A stretch of DNA of 64,000 nt from contig NC_061805.1 in the NCBI RefSeq assembly GCF_021462225.1, positions 53,420,895 to 53,484,894 of the forward strand, written 5' to 3'. Below, piece after piece: positions 41,690 through 52,990 of this stretch (position 1 is the first letter of the stretch; the number at the start of each line of letters is the position of its first letter). The stretch is from Girardinichthys multiradiatus. Lineage: Eukaryota > Chordata > Actinopteri > Cyprinodontiformes > Goodeidae. Below the pieces are notes generated by a model. It was not told where the DNA came from. It saw nothing but the letters and a program-made list of their open reading frames with translations, and made no database searches. Made by a program: the position numbers and the translations under genes.

Positions 41690-42615
41690 AATTTCAATTC
41701 AATTCAATTCAGTTTTATTTATATAGCTCCAATTCACAACACATGTTGTCTCAAGGTTCTTCACAACAGTCAGGTTCATACATTCCAATTAATCCTAACC
41801 ATTGAACAGTTCAGTCAGATTCAGTTATTTATTCAAATTGGATAAAAAGTTTTTCTATCTAAGGAAACCCAGCACATTGCATCCAGTCAGTGACTTGCAG
41901 CATTCACTCCTCCTGGATGAGCATGTAGAGACAGTGGACAGTCACTGGTGTTGACTTTGCAGCAATCCCTCATACTGAGCATGCATGTAGCGACAGTGGA
42001 GAGGAAAAACTCCCTTTTAACAGGAAGAAACCTCCAGCAGAACCAGAACCAGGCTCAGTGTGAACGGCCATCTGCCACGACCGACTGGAGGTTAGAGAGA
42101 ACAGAGCAGAGACACAAAGAGAACAAAGAAGCACTGATCCAGGAGTACTTTCTATGGGAAGTAAAAGTAAATGTTAATGGATGTAGCTCCTTTAGTCGTT
42201 TCATCTAGAAAGAAAGAACAGATAAACTCTGATCCAGTTTTCAAGGTTAGAGTCTGAAAGAGAGAACATAGAGTTAGTTACAGTAGAAGCTCAGTCAGTA
42301 GCCATGTCTAGGAGAGAGAAAGGGTTAAACACTAAAAGACAGGGCCATGTGGATCATCGGTAGAGGGTGAGCATTAAGTTGTTGCCAGCAGAAGCTCGGA
42401 CGATGCCCCTCTCTAGAAAGGTTTCACAGGTAGACAGAGTCAGGCCGGGTGTAGCTTCTAGGAAGAGAAAAGAGAGAACAACGTTAAAAGCTGAAATAAC
42501 GGCAAATAATGCAAAATTGGAGAGTAGTGTGAGAATGTAGCGAAGAGGGTGAAAGTGGTCATTATGTCCTCCAGCAGCCTAAGCCTATAGCAGCATAACT
42601 ACAGAGATAGTTTCA
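41690..42615 (-). repeat. L2-like LINE 3' tail, long copy A
   Basis: Starts on the plus strand with AATTCAATTCAATTCAG and TTTATTTATATAG, then runs about 920 bases nearly identical to 53960-54820. Open stretches inside are not conserved as protein. It is the 3' untranslated end of a LINE, oriented minus. Confidence 0.8.
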
Positions 42616-42619
42616 GTTC

Positions 42620-43000
42620 AGATTATTTAGTTAAACGGCGCTTATTTACAACAATGTTGTCTCAAGGAACCTCACAAAGGGTCCCACTGATGGTCATTGT
42701 TATACTAAAAACCACAAGGATCAGGATACCTCTCTCTGTCAGACTGATTATAACCATTGGAAAAGAGAAGGGGTCATACAGGTAGCAGAAATGGAGGGTG
42801 TGTTTGCACCTCAACCATAACTGAGCATAAATGAGAAGCAGAGGAAGGCACAGAAAAGATGAAACAAAAACATTTCATCTCAGATTTGGTCAACGCAGAA
42901 CTTCATTAAAACAGGGAAATATAATACAGATAAATCTGATTATTGATTTGAATCTGGCATGAGTCCAGATATGAAAACCACAAATTCACAGTGTAATTAA
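42620..43000 (-). repeat. Second, diverged LINE tail
   Basis: CAGTTCAGATTATTTAG and ACAATGTTGTCTCAAGG at 42617-42670 echo the tail start of copy A with many differences. After about 42720 the sequence is unrecognised. Confidence 0.4.
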
Positions 43001-43019
43001 AATGAAGGTAATACCAGAT

Positions 43020-43256
43020 CTTGACTCCTTACAAAATAATTCAAATTGTGACAGTTTTCAGGCCAAAATGTCTCGACAGAAACTCAGTTGTTGAAAAGAT
43101 TTCTCTTTTTTCGAGTTTACCCTCCAAACCAAATGGTGGCGGTAAAGAACCAATACGTTATTATTATGTCAAAACAATCCACGAAGAAGAAGAAGAAGAA
43201 GAAGAAGAAGAGGAAGACGACTGGCTCTCACCAAGCAACTCAGCGGGAGCAGGAAA
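43020..43256 (+). promoter_or_regulatory. med27 upstream region and 5' leader with (GAA)n
   Basis: GGTGGCGGTAAAGAACC (about 43135-43151) and a run of GAA triplets (43183-43210) lie just before the med27 start. The ATG at 43257 is in a good context (GGAAAATGG). No TATA box seen. The transcription start was not located; the GAA run is likely in the leader or at the core promoter. Confidence 0.5.
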
Positions 43257-46200
43257 ATGGCAGAACCGATCTCGGTCGGGGTGAACCTGGACGCCTTTTC
43301 TCACGCCATCAACGGCATCCAGGCGCTGCGCTCCAGCGTCAGCCGCGTGTTCGAGTCCCTGAAGGACGGCATGAAGAACCGCGAGACTCTGGAGGGCCGC
43401 GAGAAGCAGTTCATCTCCGAGTTCCAGGACACCCTGCAGGCCGTCAACAGGGACCTCAAGTAAGACCACTCTGGTCCAGGCTGTATTTCAGATTTTAGCC
43501 CAGACTCTCAACCGGACTCTGAGCCAGTCTACGGTTTCAGACCCATGACTCTGTTTTACCAGAACACATCCAAAATCAGAACACGTCACTTGCATGCAGA
43601 TGACTGATGGTTGAGGTTAGCTCCAGCAAATAACCAGGAGATGCAGTGAGTCTGCTAACGTGTCCTTACCTGTAGACCTGGTTCTGTTTGTCAGGATATG
43701 TCTGGACCGGCTCCCAGACCATCACAGAACATTGGGACAACCGGAAGGCTTCAGTCACTGCTCAGTAACCAATATGCCTTCCCCCTGTCTCCCCCAGTGA
43801 GCTGGAGCGTCTGAGTGGTCTGGTGGGACGACCCTCAGAGTCCCATCCTCTCCACAACAGCGGGCTGCTGAGTCTTGACCCGGTTCAGGATAAAACTCCT
43901 CTCTATTCTCAGCTGCTTCAGGCCTACAAGTGGTCCAACAAGGTGACACCTGCCACAGACCTCACCTGATACTGTTACCATGGTAATATGTCTTTGGCCC
44001 TGGTGTGTCCAACTGCAGTCCACAAAGGCTGTTGTTCAGCGTGTTTTAGATGTTTGTCCCTGCTCCAACACAGCAGATTCATGTGTCATCAGGTTCTGCA
44101 GGGTCCTGGTAAAGGACCATTAATGGATTCAGGTGTGTTGAACCAGGGAAACATCTACAGACGCCAGGATACATGCTCTTGAGAACTGACTGTGGACATC
44201 TCTGCCCTCACCTGGTGCAGTTACCATGGCAACATTTAGACTGCCTCTGATATACTTGGACTCAAACGTCCCAGTTCTGATCTAAACTCTGATCTGCTTG
44301 TTCTGAACATTGTGTGAATCCTATAAACATCCCGTCACCATGACAACAAGCAGCATCAACTGCAGGTTGTCACAGATTGAGGTGGTCTGAGGGTGTTTTA
44401 TAGATATCACGCTAATGGGTTGTTCTGGTTCCTGTGTGGAGGTCCTCATTCTGTTTGGTTGTTTGTGTGCAGCTGCAGTATCACGCTGGTTTGGCCTCCA
44501 GTCTGTTAAACCAACAGTCACTCAAGCGATCAGCCAATCAAATGGGAGCTTCAGCCAAGAGACGGCCCAAAGTCCAGCCGAGTACTCTGGTCCTCCCGCC
44601 TCAGTAAGTCCTACAGTCTGTTCTGAGCGTCGATGTGTGCGTATCACTGCAGCTGCAGACCTGTTGGAGTGCTTAGATGTGTAACTACACCTGTGACGGT
44701 GCCTTTCTTTTCTCCCTGTACAGGTATGTGGATGATGTCATTTCTCGGGTCGGTAGGATGTTTCCAGATATGACTATTGAGCTTTTCAGACCCAACGGGA
44801 CGTCTGCTGTGCTGCTGGTATGAAGCTGAAGCTTCTCTTACAAAACCAACTATTTTTATTTAACCTTTCTTTAACCAGAGAAATTATTTGAACAAATTCT
44901 TTGGTATAGCAATGACCCAGCAGGGAGGGAGAGACACCAGGGCAGATCAGGCAGCACATCATTACAACAATATACAACTGAGTGATTCACAAACCATAAG
45001 AATACTTTTAAAATCCTAAAAACAATACTGTGACATACACACAGAAAAAAATTAAACACTTAATACACGTGCAGGTTACGGTCCACATATTTATTAAATA
45101 TTTAAGAAAGTTGCAATTGAGACATTCATGCACAGGTATTCAGTTTTAATGCTTTTAGAAGTGCATTCCAGTTTTGCTGCAGCTTAATAGAAAGGTAGTT
45201 CTCCAGATTACATTTTGGGAACATTGATAATAATGAGTTGGCAGAGCATTTAAGAAATGACACAAACATTTATATATAAACACATTCCAATGGATTTTCC
45301 TTCAGCTCTGTAAGGATAAACAATTTACAGCAGATTACAGACAGTGATGTGTGTGAAAGGAACGTTCTTTACAAAACGTAAAGCAGAGTGGTACATAACA
45401 TCAAGTTTCTGTAGTGAAGATTTAGGAGCTGATCTATGTATGATGTCACCATAAGCCCCTTTTCCACCGAAAGCCCCAGGATTTGTTTTACCCGGGTAAA
45501 GGAATTCCAGTACGTTCTGTTTCCATTACTCATAAAGATCATAAATCAGCCTGATGATGTCTGGGGAAGTTGTGAAGAAAACTGCAATACAACTCCAGTC
45601 CAGCAGATGGCATCCCTTCTTTACTAGTTTATAAGACTTAGCTAATAAGTAATTTTAAATAATAGATGATGAGCAGCTTTAAAGTTATACAGTCGATTAA
45701 TTCCTTCCGTTATTCCTTGTTTCTCTGGATCCATAAGCAGGAAAAGTTAAATCGTTATTTTACATTAAATGTTTTACCTGCCTGCATCAGGCCAGAGTTG
45801 TTGCTTAACAACTGCATGATTCATTTACAATAACTACTAAACACTGATTATTTTCTTTATTATCCTCAGGTAAACACGTCAGATGTCTGCAGAACAGGTT
45901 TTAGTAAAAAAAAGTTATTTATTAGAATAAAACAGCAGTTTTATTCTAGTCCAGAAGTACAGGGAATTAATAATTTGACTGTCTAATTATGAGCAAATGT
46001 TTATATAAAGTAGAAGATGTGGAGCAGAGGATGGCAGGACATCAGGAGGATCACTGAGCTTCTGCGAACCTGGAACTGTGGTCTTTCCTCCTGCAGAGCC
46101 ATCTGCAGAAAACTGTGAAAAATAATAAAGAGCTCACACTTCACTAAGTCAGGTTTACATGAAAAGACAATCTAAGGGAAATGGGCACCCAGACTGGTTT

Positions 46201-47577
46201 GTAAGAGGAGCTCCACTGCTCCAAAAACTCAGAACATTTCATAGTAGGCCTATTCTGGATGAACTGAATGCACCGATGAAGTTTTCAGGTCTACTTTCAT
46301 GCTTTAAAACATCTTAACACTACTTTTTTGTGTCAAATTAATTGTCTAAAAATGATAAATTAGTACATTCCATTATTACTACAGCTTCTGGTGCCATGCC
46401 TCGCCGTTCACAGCTCCGCCCCTTTAACAGTCCTGGGGTCATCTGGAAAGACCTATTCCAGATCAGGACCTTTTACCCGAGAAAGTAAAGCCCAGGGAAA
46501 GTGACATTACTTGGGTTACTTTGTATGGAAACATGTCCTGGGCTTTCTAAAGCAATGGAATTTGGGCCATTTAGGCCTGATGGTCATTTGACCAAGGCTT
46601 TCCTTGCAGATAAATTGAACATTGGACTTGATTTTGACCTACCGATGTGCTGACAGAATGAGAGACAATTATGCAGCCAGGTTTTTGTGCTTGGGAACCT
46701 TCTTAATACCTGTTCCATTTGAGCTGGTGATGTTTGGAGTTGTAAGTGGTTGTAAGTTACTTTTCCTTCCAAACCACATTACTTTGGTGTTTCATGCAAG
46801 TTTAAAAGAAGACAAAGATTGCTGGATTGTTTTAAAACTCTGTTGAAATGATGCTGTTACTGCCAAACATAACAGGTAACATGTACCTTGTCACTGGATA
46901 ACTGGTTGGGGTCTCCCCATCTCAACTTTTTTCTTCTCAGGTGACTTTGGGGAAGGTGTTGAAGGCGATCGTTGTGATGCGTTCACTCTTCATTGACAGA
47001 ACAGTCGTCCGAGGTTTTAACGAGAATGTTTACAGTGAGGATGGAAAGGTGAGGGCATGGCTCACCTGTGCATGTGACTATTGATATCCTACTGAGTGTC
47101 TCCATGGTAATATTTATGTGTCTCCACCCCAGCTGGACATTTGGACCAAGTCTCAATACCTTGTTTTCCAGAAAGTAAGAATTCGCTGTCTATACCTTTA
47201 TATTCTGATAGTCTGTGCGCTGCTTTCTAATTGGTTGTGTTGTTGCTAGGTAACTGACCATGCAACAACAGCCCTGCTACACTATCAGCTCCCCCAGATG
47301 CCTGATGTTGTGGTCCGCTCCTTCATGGTGAGACAGCCAGAAATAATCTGTTACTTTTACACTCGTTTCTCTGTTTCACCTGTCTGAGGCCAATTGTTCC
47401 AGCTGTCTTAGTGTCTTAGTCTCACCTTTGTCCTCCTCACAGACTTGGCTTCGCAGCTACATCAAGCTCTTTCAGTCTTCCTGTCAGCGCTGCGGTCGGT
47501 TCCTTCAGGAAGGTCTTCCTCCAACATGGAGGGACTTTAGGACCCTGGAAGCCTTCCATGATACCTGTCGTTTGTAA
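43257..47577 (+). CDS. med27: med27, Mediator complex subunit 27, complete in eight exons
   Basis: Coding exons: 43257-43459, 43798-43942, 44473-44603, 44724-44817, 46941-47048, 47133-47174, 47250-47327, 47443-47577. All introns are GT-AG, and exon phases join without a break into 311 codons, the length of human MED27. MED27 is part of the Mediator head/tail interface that links transcription factors to RNA polymerase II. Recognisable segments are I-Q-A-L-R-S-S-V-S-R-V-F, G-L-L-S-L-D-P-V-Q-D-K-T-P-L, P-Q-Y-V-D-D-V-I-S-R, T-L-G-K-V-L-K and, at the C-terminus, C-Q-R-C-G-R-F-L and P-P-T-W-R-D-F-R with R-T-L-E-A-F-H-D-T-C-R. Nothing is missing. Intron 4 (2.1 kb) holds a LINE scrap and a MITE-like element. 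Confidence 0.97.
43990..44205. repeat. MITE-like palindromic element in med27 intron 2
   Basis: The left part (TCCAACTGCAGTCC... GTTTTAGATGTTT... CTGCTCCAACA) is matched loosely inverted by the right part (TGTTGAACCAGGG... ACATCTACAG... TGACTGTGGA). The same family appears as half copies near 17085-17210 and 59690-59850. No coding. Confidence 0.55.
44838..45430 (-). pseudogene. L2-like LINE RT C-terminal fragment in med27 intron 4
   Basis: The minus strand reads L-Q-K-L-D-V-M-Y-H-S-A-L-R-F-V near 45410 and further blocks down to the TTTATTTAACC tail at 44848. This is the end of a fish L2-type LINE, oriented against med27. Confidence 0.65.
45454..46569. mobile_element. MITE-like element (Harbinger-type?) in med27 intron 4
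   Basis: Left end GCCCCTTTTCCACCGAAAGC and right end GCTTTCTAAAGCAATGGAAT with GGGCC form imperfect inverted ends sharing AAAGCCC(C)AGG. There is no coding sequence. A truncated copy is at 26430-26740. The CCTTTTCCAC start recalls the element at 60587. No target duplication could be settled. Confidence 0.6.
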
Positions 47578-48060
47578 ATTGTTTTTTTTTTGTTTGTATA
47601 TAAAGTTGGAGGTTATTTTCAGCTGTTGTGCATCTTTGTCTCGTGACCTCATCAGGGCAGGTGTAAAGGATTTAATGGGAAATGGATTTATACAGCGCTT
47701 TTCCAGTCATACGGACCACTCAAAGAGCTTTACTCTATTGCAGTGTTTTCTGTTGGTGCTGAAAGTTACCAATGTGAAATCTCTAATAATCTAAGATGAC
47801 CTGTACCATGAACAGTTCTTTCAGTCGGTTCTTCAGTTTTTTTCATATAGCAGCAATTCACAAATGTCATCTCAAGACACTAAAAGACATGGTCCAACCC
47901 ACACACAGACGTACATAATCCGAACAATCTGATGCTTGTTCCTCCAGATCATGCATGTGGTGCCCGTGGAAAAGAACAACTCTTAACAGTCAGAAACGTT
48001 TTGAATCTGCCTCTGCTGGCACACTGGAGACTGGAAGTAGATGTGCCACTTCTGCCAAAG
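47578..48060. repeat. med27 3' region with two LINE tail scraps
   Basis: After the stop codon, ATGGATTTATACAGCGCTTT at 47681-47700 starts a common fish LINE tail, and 47820-47890 repeats the CAGCAATTCACAAATGTCATCTCAAG block. The med27 polyadenylation signal was not located with confidence. Confidence 0.5.
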
Positions 48061-49660
48061 TTTTGATATAAGGGAACATTTCTCCAATTGAAGTGATCAG
48101 AAGTCAGCAAGGGTCTGAACGAGAGGTTTCCTGATCCAGCAAGGAAACAGTTAATATACTAACTTGCTACCAAGTGGTCCAGGGGTGAATTACAGTCTGT
48201 CAAAATGACAGACGGCCTTCAGATTTTTCTGTCACCATGTAAAAAAAAAAAAAAAAAACCAGTCACAGAGTATTCGGTTAACTCAACCCTCTGTCACAAC
48301 TTAATAAAAAAACTGAGACCATCTAGATGCATGACAACATTTCAGCCTTCAGGAATTTTATTCTGACAAAAACTTTCTTCCAGAGGCAAATGGAAAATCA
48401 GAAAATTGTGTTTCATCGACATTTAAACCTTTCCTGACCTCAAATCCAGACATCGGTTGGGTTGAGACGGAGCTGAAACTCTTTTACCTATTTTCAACTA
48501 ACATGATTCGGAGCCTGTTGCAGTTCCTGAACGTAATTTCTAACCGGTGACGCCTGTTTCCACCGACAAACGCTGGTTCAACTCGGGCTCCGTAGACCAT
48601 CTGGTTTTTCTGCGTGAACCATAATGTCACCTGTTGGGTCACAGCTGCAGACAGTAGAAGCAACAAGTATGGCACTGAAGAACATAGTGTATAAATATTT
48701 ATATATGTTTGCAAAAACACACTAAACACTCATCTGCATAACTACTTGTCTCCGTTAAACTTGCAGATGCTGAACATACATAGATAAGAACATTGTACAT
48801 ACCATTGTTCTTGCACGGAGTCGCTGTCTCCCTTTCCTTATTAACTGTAGATAGTGGACGCTCTCTTTCTGCATAAGAAGGAACGTTACGCGCACCTCTT
48901 CAGACTCCGCTGTCTGGCTACCACACAGTGTAATGCCCATTGTTGATGGCCTGGTTCTCAAAACTGGTGAAAACGTCGGTGCTCTACAAAACAAAGCTTG
49001 AAGGCCACCGAACCGAATTGGTTCAAGAACGAGAGTTCTTCCGCTGAAAAAAACGCTATTAGTGAATGAAAACAGACCGCTTTGGGTCTGCTGGAATCAT
49101 CTCCAATGTTCTCCTACTTATGTAGGAGTTTATAAAAATTAACAAGATCATAACTTGTTGACTATATGTAACTGTTTACAATATACCAAAATAGGTGTGT
49201 GTTACAGTAACGTACCATAATGACTCCCATGTTCTCATCTTAAACTGTGACAACCAAATGAAACCCACACCTAACGAGTGATAGCAAGCATGTCCTAACT
49301 GGCCTTTCAATCCGTTTTTAGCAGTAAATCATGATGCACTAAACAAAACAGTGAACGTTCTGTTAATACTTGGGAGTAAAAGAAAACCATCATGAAAATG
49401 TTTAAAGCTGAATTTTTTTTTAAACTGTAACCATAAATGGCAAAAACAAAAATATGCAAAAGTCACCATTAAGCTATTCAGCATAAGTGTAGATAAATGC
49501 TTGTATGTAATGTTATAAATGTAAGGAAAACATTGCCATGTATCAGAGACCAGTTGAGTTTGTACACCAACCTTACAGAAAGAGGAGGTACAGTTCAGTC
49601 TAAAAGATGCCTGTGGTCCTATAAGACATTAAAATGGTCAATAAACTGACAGATTGAGCT
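48061..49660. other. Intergenic stretch without a recognised gene
   Basis: Contains an 18-base A run at 48241-48258. Around 48555-49050 there are hints of inverted ends (TTCCACCGACAAACGC at 48558 and TTCCGCTGAAAAAAACGC at 49039), but no certain element. Confidence 0.35.
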
Positions 49661-49664
49661 TTGC

Positions 49665-49985
49665 ATTTTGAATAAACCCAGTTATTCACTATTGTAATTC
49701 TTTACTATCAGGATGTCCACAAAATGCAGTTAAAAGCCTTCAGCTGATTCAAAATGCTGCAGCAAGAGTTCTGATGAAAATTAAAAAGAGAGATCATATT
49801 TCTCCTATTTTAGCTTCCCTTCATTGGCTCCCTGTTAAATCCAGAATAGAATTTAAAATTCTCCTCCTCACATATAAAGCCCTTAATGATCTAGCTCCAT
49901 CATACATCAGAGATCTGATTGGTCCATATGTTCCTAACAGAGCACTTGGACACATGTGGATCTTTGCAGCCAACAGAACATCTGC
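49665..49985 (+). pseudogene. L2-like LINE RT fragment
   Basis: The plus strand reads [31 protein letters not shown] and [12 protein letters not shown], near-identical to the minus-strand frame at 55700-56000. Same LINE family, opposite orientation. It ends before the tail. Confidence 0.8.
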
Positions 49986-50865
49986 CTTTGAGGGCAGCCA
50001 TTGTAAGAACCTGTAAGGTAAAACCAGCTGGAGAGACGTGATCCTCTACTGGAAATCAAATGGTTGGAACTCTGCTTCAGTTGCTCGTCAGGGCGGGACT
50101 CGGGTAACGTTGCTAGGTGCCATTGTTATTATGATGTCACAATTACACAGCTTTTGAAACCTCGCGTTTTCTATAAAAAAAAATAAAACGTTCATTTATA
50201 GCCAAGAAACGGCTAAATGGTTTTTTCCGATTGGATGGACAATTATCCTCTCTGGTATCGGATGCTGTGCAGCTGTGAGGATTTTTGATGATACTTTACT
50301 TTTGGACATTTGTTATGATGCATCACCATGGCAATGGGGTTGTTTTATAAAACTACAAGTACAACCCAAATCCCACAGGAGTCACCAGGATGAGATGCCA
50401 TGGATGCAGAGCAGGAGCAAAGAGAAGAGAGAGAAGGAGGAAGTTCAAACCATCTCTTCCACCAATTCTGATGGGCAATGTGAGATCATTGGGAAACAAG
50501 TTGGATGAACTCCAACCCCTACAAAGGACCCAGCCAGAGTATCAGGAATGCAGTATTATGTGTTTCACTGAGACATGGCTGCAGGATCATATCCCAGACT
50601 CCTGACTAATGTCAAGGACTCATACATCTCTACAGCAAGACCTCCTCCAGGCAAATCAGATCACAGTCTTGTTTTTCTCTGCTCAAAATATAAGCTCCTT
50701 GTTGAGAGACAACCTGTAATAAAGAGAACTGTGAGAAAATGGTCACAGGAAGCTGAAGAAGCTCTGCAAGGTTGTTTTGAGGCTACAGACTGGGACGCAC
50801 TGTGCCAGCCACATGGAGAGGACATCAATGCCATGACTGAGTGTGTCACTGACTATATTAATGTC

Positions 50866-51275
50866 AGAGTCGTGGAGATTTGACCAGAATGCAGAACATG
50901 GAGAGGAGGCCGCATGGTGAATAGTTTGAGGTTTAATGAATTTGGTCACAGACTTACAGGCAGAGTACAGGCAGGTAATCCAAAGGTACAAGTTCAGGAG
51001 GCAAACAGAAAACAAACCACATGATCTCGGGAAGATAACAAGGGTGGTTAACGTGAGGAACCAGCGGGAAACAATTAAACTAGAGAGCTTATAAACTGAG
51101 GGAAGTGGAGTGTGGCCCAATGAGACAAGGAGGCAGGTAATCAGAGGAAACATGTAACAGGTGTAGACCAGGCTGCAGGGTGGCTGAGGGAATGTGTCAG
51201 GTGAAACTAATGAGCAGGAGGAAAGCAGGGACAAGAGGAACTGAGCAAAAACTAGACTAAACCAGAATTAACACT
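50866..51275 (-). repeat. Dispersed repeat (family copy 3) in the Rex1-like LINE
   Basis: Starts near GTCGTGGAGATTTGACCAGAATGCAG and ends near AAACTAGACTAAACCAG. Layout as copies at 27117, 40335 and 62225. It separates D-Y-I-N (50860) from C-P-D-H-V-S-P-R (51283) of the LINE protein, showing insertion. Confidence 0.6.
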
Positions 51276-51279
51276 GCAT

Positions 51280-52604
51280 GTCCAGATCATGTCAGCCCTA
51301 GAGTCCTGAAGGTCTGTGCAGAGCAGCTCTGCAGGATTCTGCAGCACCTCTTCAACCTTAGCCTGGCCCAGAAGAAGGTTCCAGACCTCCTGTCTTGTTC
51401 CGGTACCAAAGAAAACTCCCCCATCAGTCCTCAATGACTATAGACCTGTTGCCCTGACATCTCACATCATGAAGGTCCTAGAGAGACTCCTGTTGGTCCA
51501 CCTGAGTAAGCAAACAATAAACCTTCAGGACCTCCTTCAGTTTGCTTATCGCTTTGGAGTTGAAGATGCCATCATACACCTGCTTCAACAAACCCACTGT
51601 CATCTGGACAAAGCCAGCAGCACTGTGAGGATCATGTTCTTTGATTTCTCCAGAACATTTAATACAATCCAACCTGATTTGCTTTGTCAGAAACTCCAGA
51701 AGACTCAGGTGGAGGCCTCAACAATCTCCTGGATCAAAGACTACCTGACAAACAGACCACAGTTTGTGAGACTGAAGGGTTGTGAGTCTAACCAGGTAGT
51801 CAGCAGCACAGGAGCACCACAGGGGACTGTACTCTCACCATTCCTTTTCACTCTGTACACCTCAGACTTCCAGTACAAGACAGACTCCTGTCATCTGCAG
51901 AAATACTCAGATGATTCTGTAGTCGTTGGTGGATCAGAGATGGACAAGAAGCTGAGTACAGGAAGGTGGTGGACCGCTTTGTGGCATGGTGTGGAAACAA
52001 TCATCTCATTTTGAACGTGACTAAAACAAAGGAGATTATTGTAGATTTTAAGAGAAACAGGAATAAGTCAAAAACTATTTCCATCATAGGAGAAGAAGTG
52101 GAGGTGGTGGAGGAGTATAAATACCTCGGTGTTCACCTGGACAACAGACTAGAGTGGAGATGCAACTGTGAAGCCGTCTACAAGAAGGGACAGAGCAGAC
52201 TGTACTTCTTGAGGAAGCTTAGGTCCTTCAGTGTTTGCAGCAAGATGCTGCATATCTTCTATAAGTCTGTTGTGGAGAATCTGATCTCTTCTACCATCAT
52301 CTGCTGGGGAAGCAGCATCAGAACCAGGGACTTAAAAAAGCTCAACAAGCTGATAAAGAAGGATGGTTCTGTTCTGGAGACTCCTCTAGAACCTCTGGAG
52401 ATCATTGTGGAAAGAAGGATTCTTCATAAAATGAAGAACATTATGGAGAACCCTGAGCATCCTCTTCATGAGACTGTCCTACAACAACAGAGTGTCTTCA
52501 GTCAGAGGCTTCTTCAGATCTGCTGTAAGACGGAGCGCTACAGGAGATCCTTCCTGCCCACAACCATCAGCATCTACAACGTCTCTTTGAGGAAACCTTC
52601 ATAA
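51280..52604 (+). pseudogene. Rex1-like LINE reverse transcriptase
   Basis: Reads D-H-V-S-P-R-V-L-K, L-V-P-V-P-K-K, L-N-D-Y-R-P-V-A-L-T-S, L-Q-F-A-Y-R, F-F-D-F-S-R-T-F (first catalytic Asp, near 51640) and, after G-A-P-Q-G-T-V-L-S-P, the active site Y-S-D-D-S-V-V. A shift near 51957 leads into N-V-T-K-T-K-E-I and E-Y-K-Y-L-G-V-H-L to the end at TAA 52602-52604. Two shifts; otherwise well kept. Confidence 0.87.
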
Positions 52605-52679
52605 TATGAGATATAACAACATTTAATTTCCCTTTGGGATTAATAAAGTATTTTTGAATTGAATTGAATTGAAATACAC

Positions 52680-52990
52680 TCAACTGAATAGATTTGTTAA
52701 AGCTACGTAAGTCCCATGTGGTGCGTAGCAGCAGTAATGTCACTACGCATGCGCCATACTGAAGCATGCTTCTCAGCATCCCCTCTGTGACGACAAAAAG
52801 ATCTCCGAGGGGATGAGCGGTGCGTGACCGTGTCTTCTTCACGTACTGCTGCTCAGAGAGAGACGGAGACAGATCCACGGACAGTAGTCGGTTCCGTCCG
52901 GAGGATGCGCACCGCAGCCGTCGGCAGCAGCAGGTTACGCTGATTGAGGTTCGGTACCGTCAAACGGAGCGCTAACAGCAGGACGAAACC
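52680..52990 (+). promoter_or_regulatory. fnbp1-like promoter and 5' leader (CpG-rich)
   Basis: CpG dinucleotides rise sharply from 52800 to 53130, and the sequence before the ATG is G+C-rich, unlike the surrounding A+T-rich DNA. This looks like a CpG-type promoter. No TATA box is evident. The Rex1-like LINE ends directly upstream. Confidence 0.6.

Larger units (their letters stand above)
50280..52676 (+). mobile_element. Rex1/CR1-like LINE with repeat insertion, 3' end intact
   Basis: Endonuclease start (N-V-R-S-L-G-N-K-L-D-E-L and C-F-T-E-T-W-L at 50475-50580), a deletion of the rest of the endonuclease, linker, then most of RT and a 3' tail ending in GAATTGAATTGAATTGAAAT. A dispersed repeat (50866-51275) splits it. 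The end at about 52676 lies 314 bases before the fnbp1-like start codon. Confidence 0.85.

Noticed and set aside
43021..43284. Plus-strand frame with a long Glu run before med27
   Set aside because: It is the (GAA)n leader read in another frame; the real start is ATG 43257.
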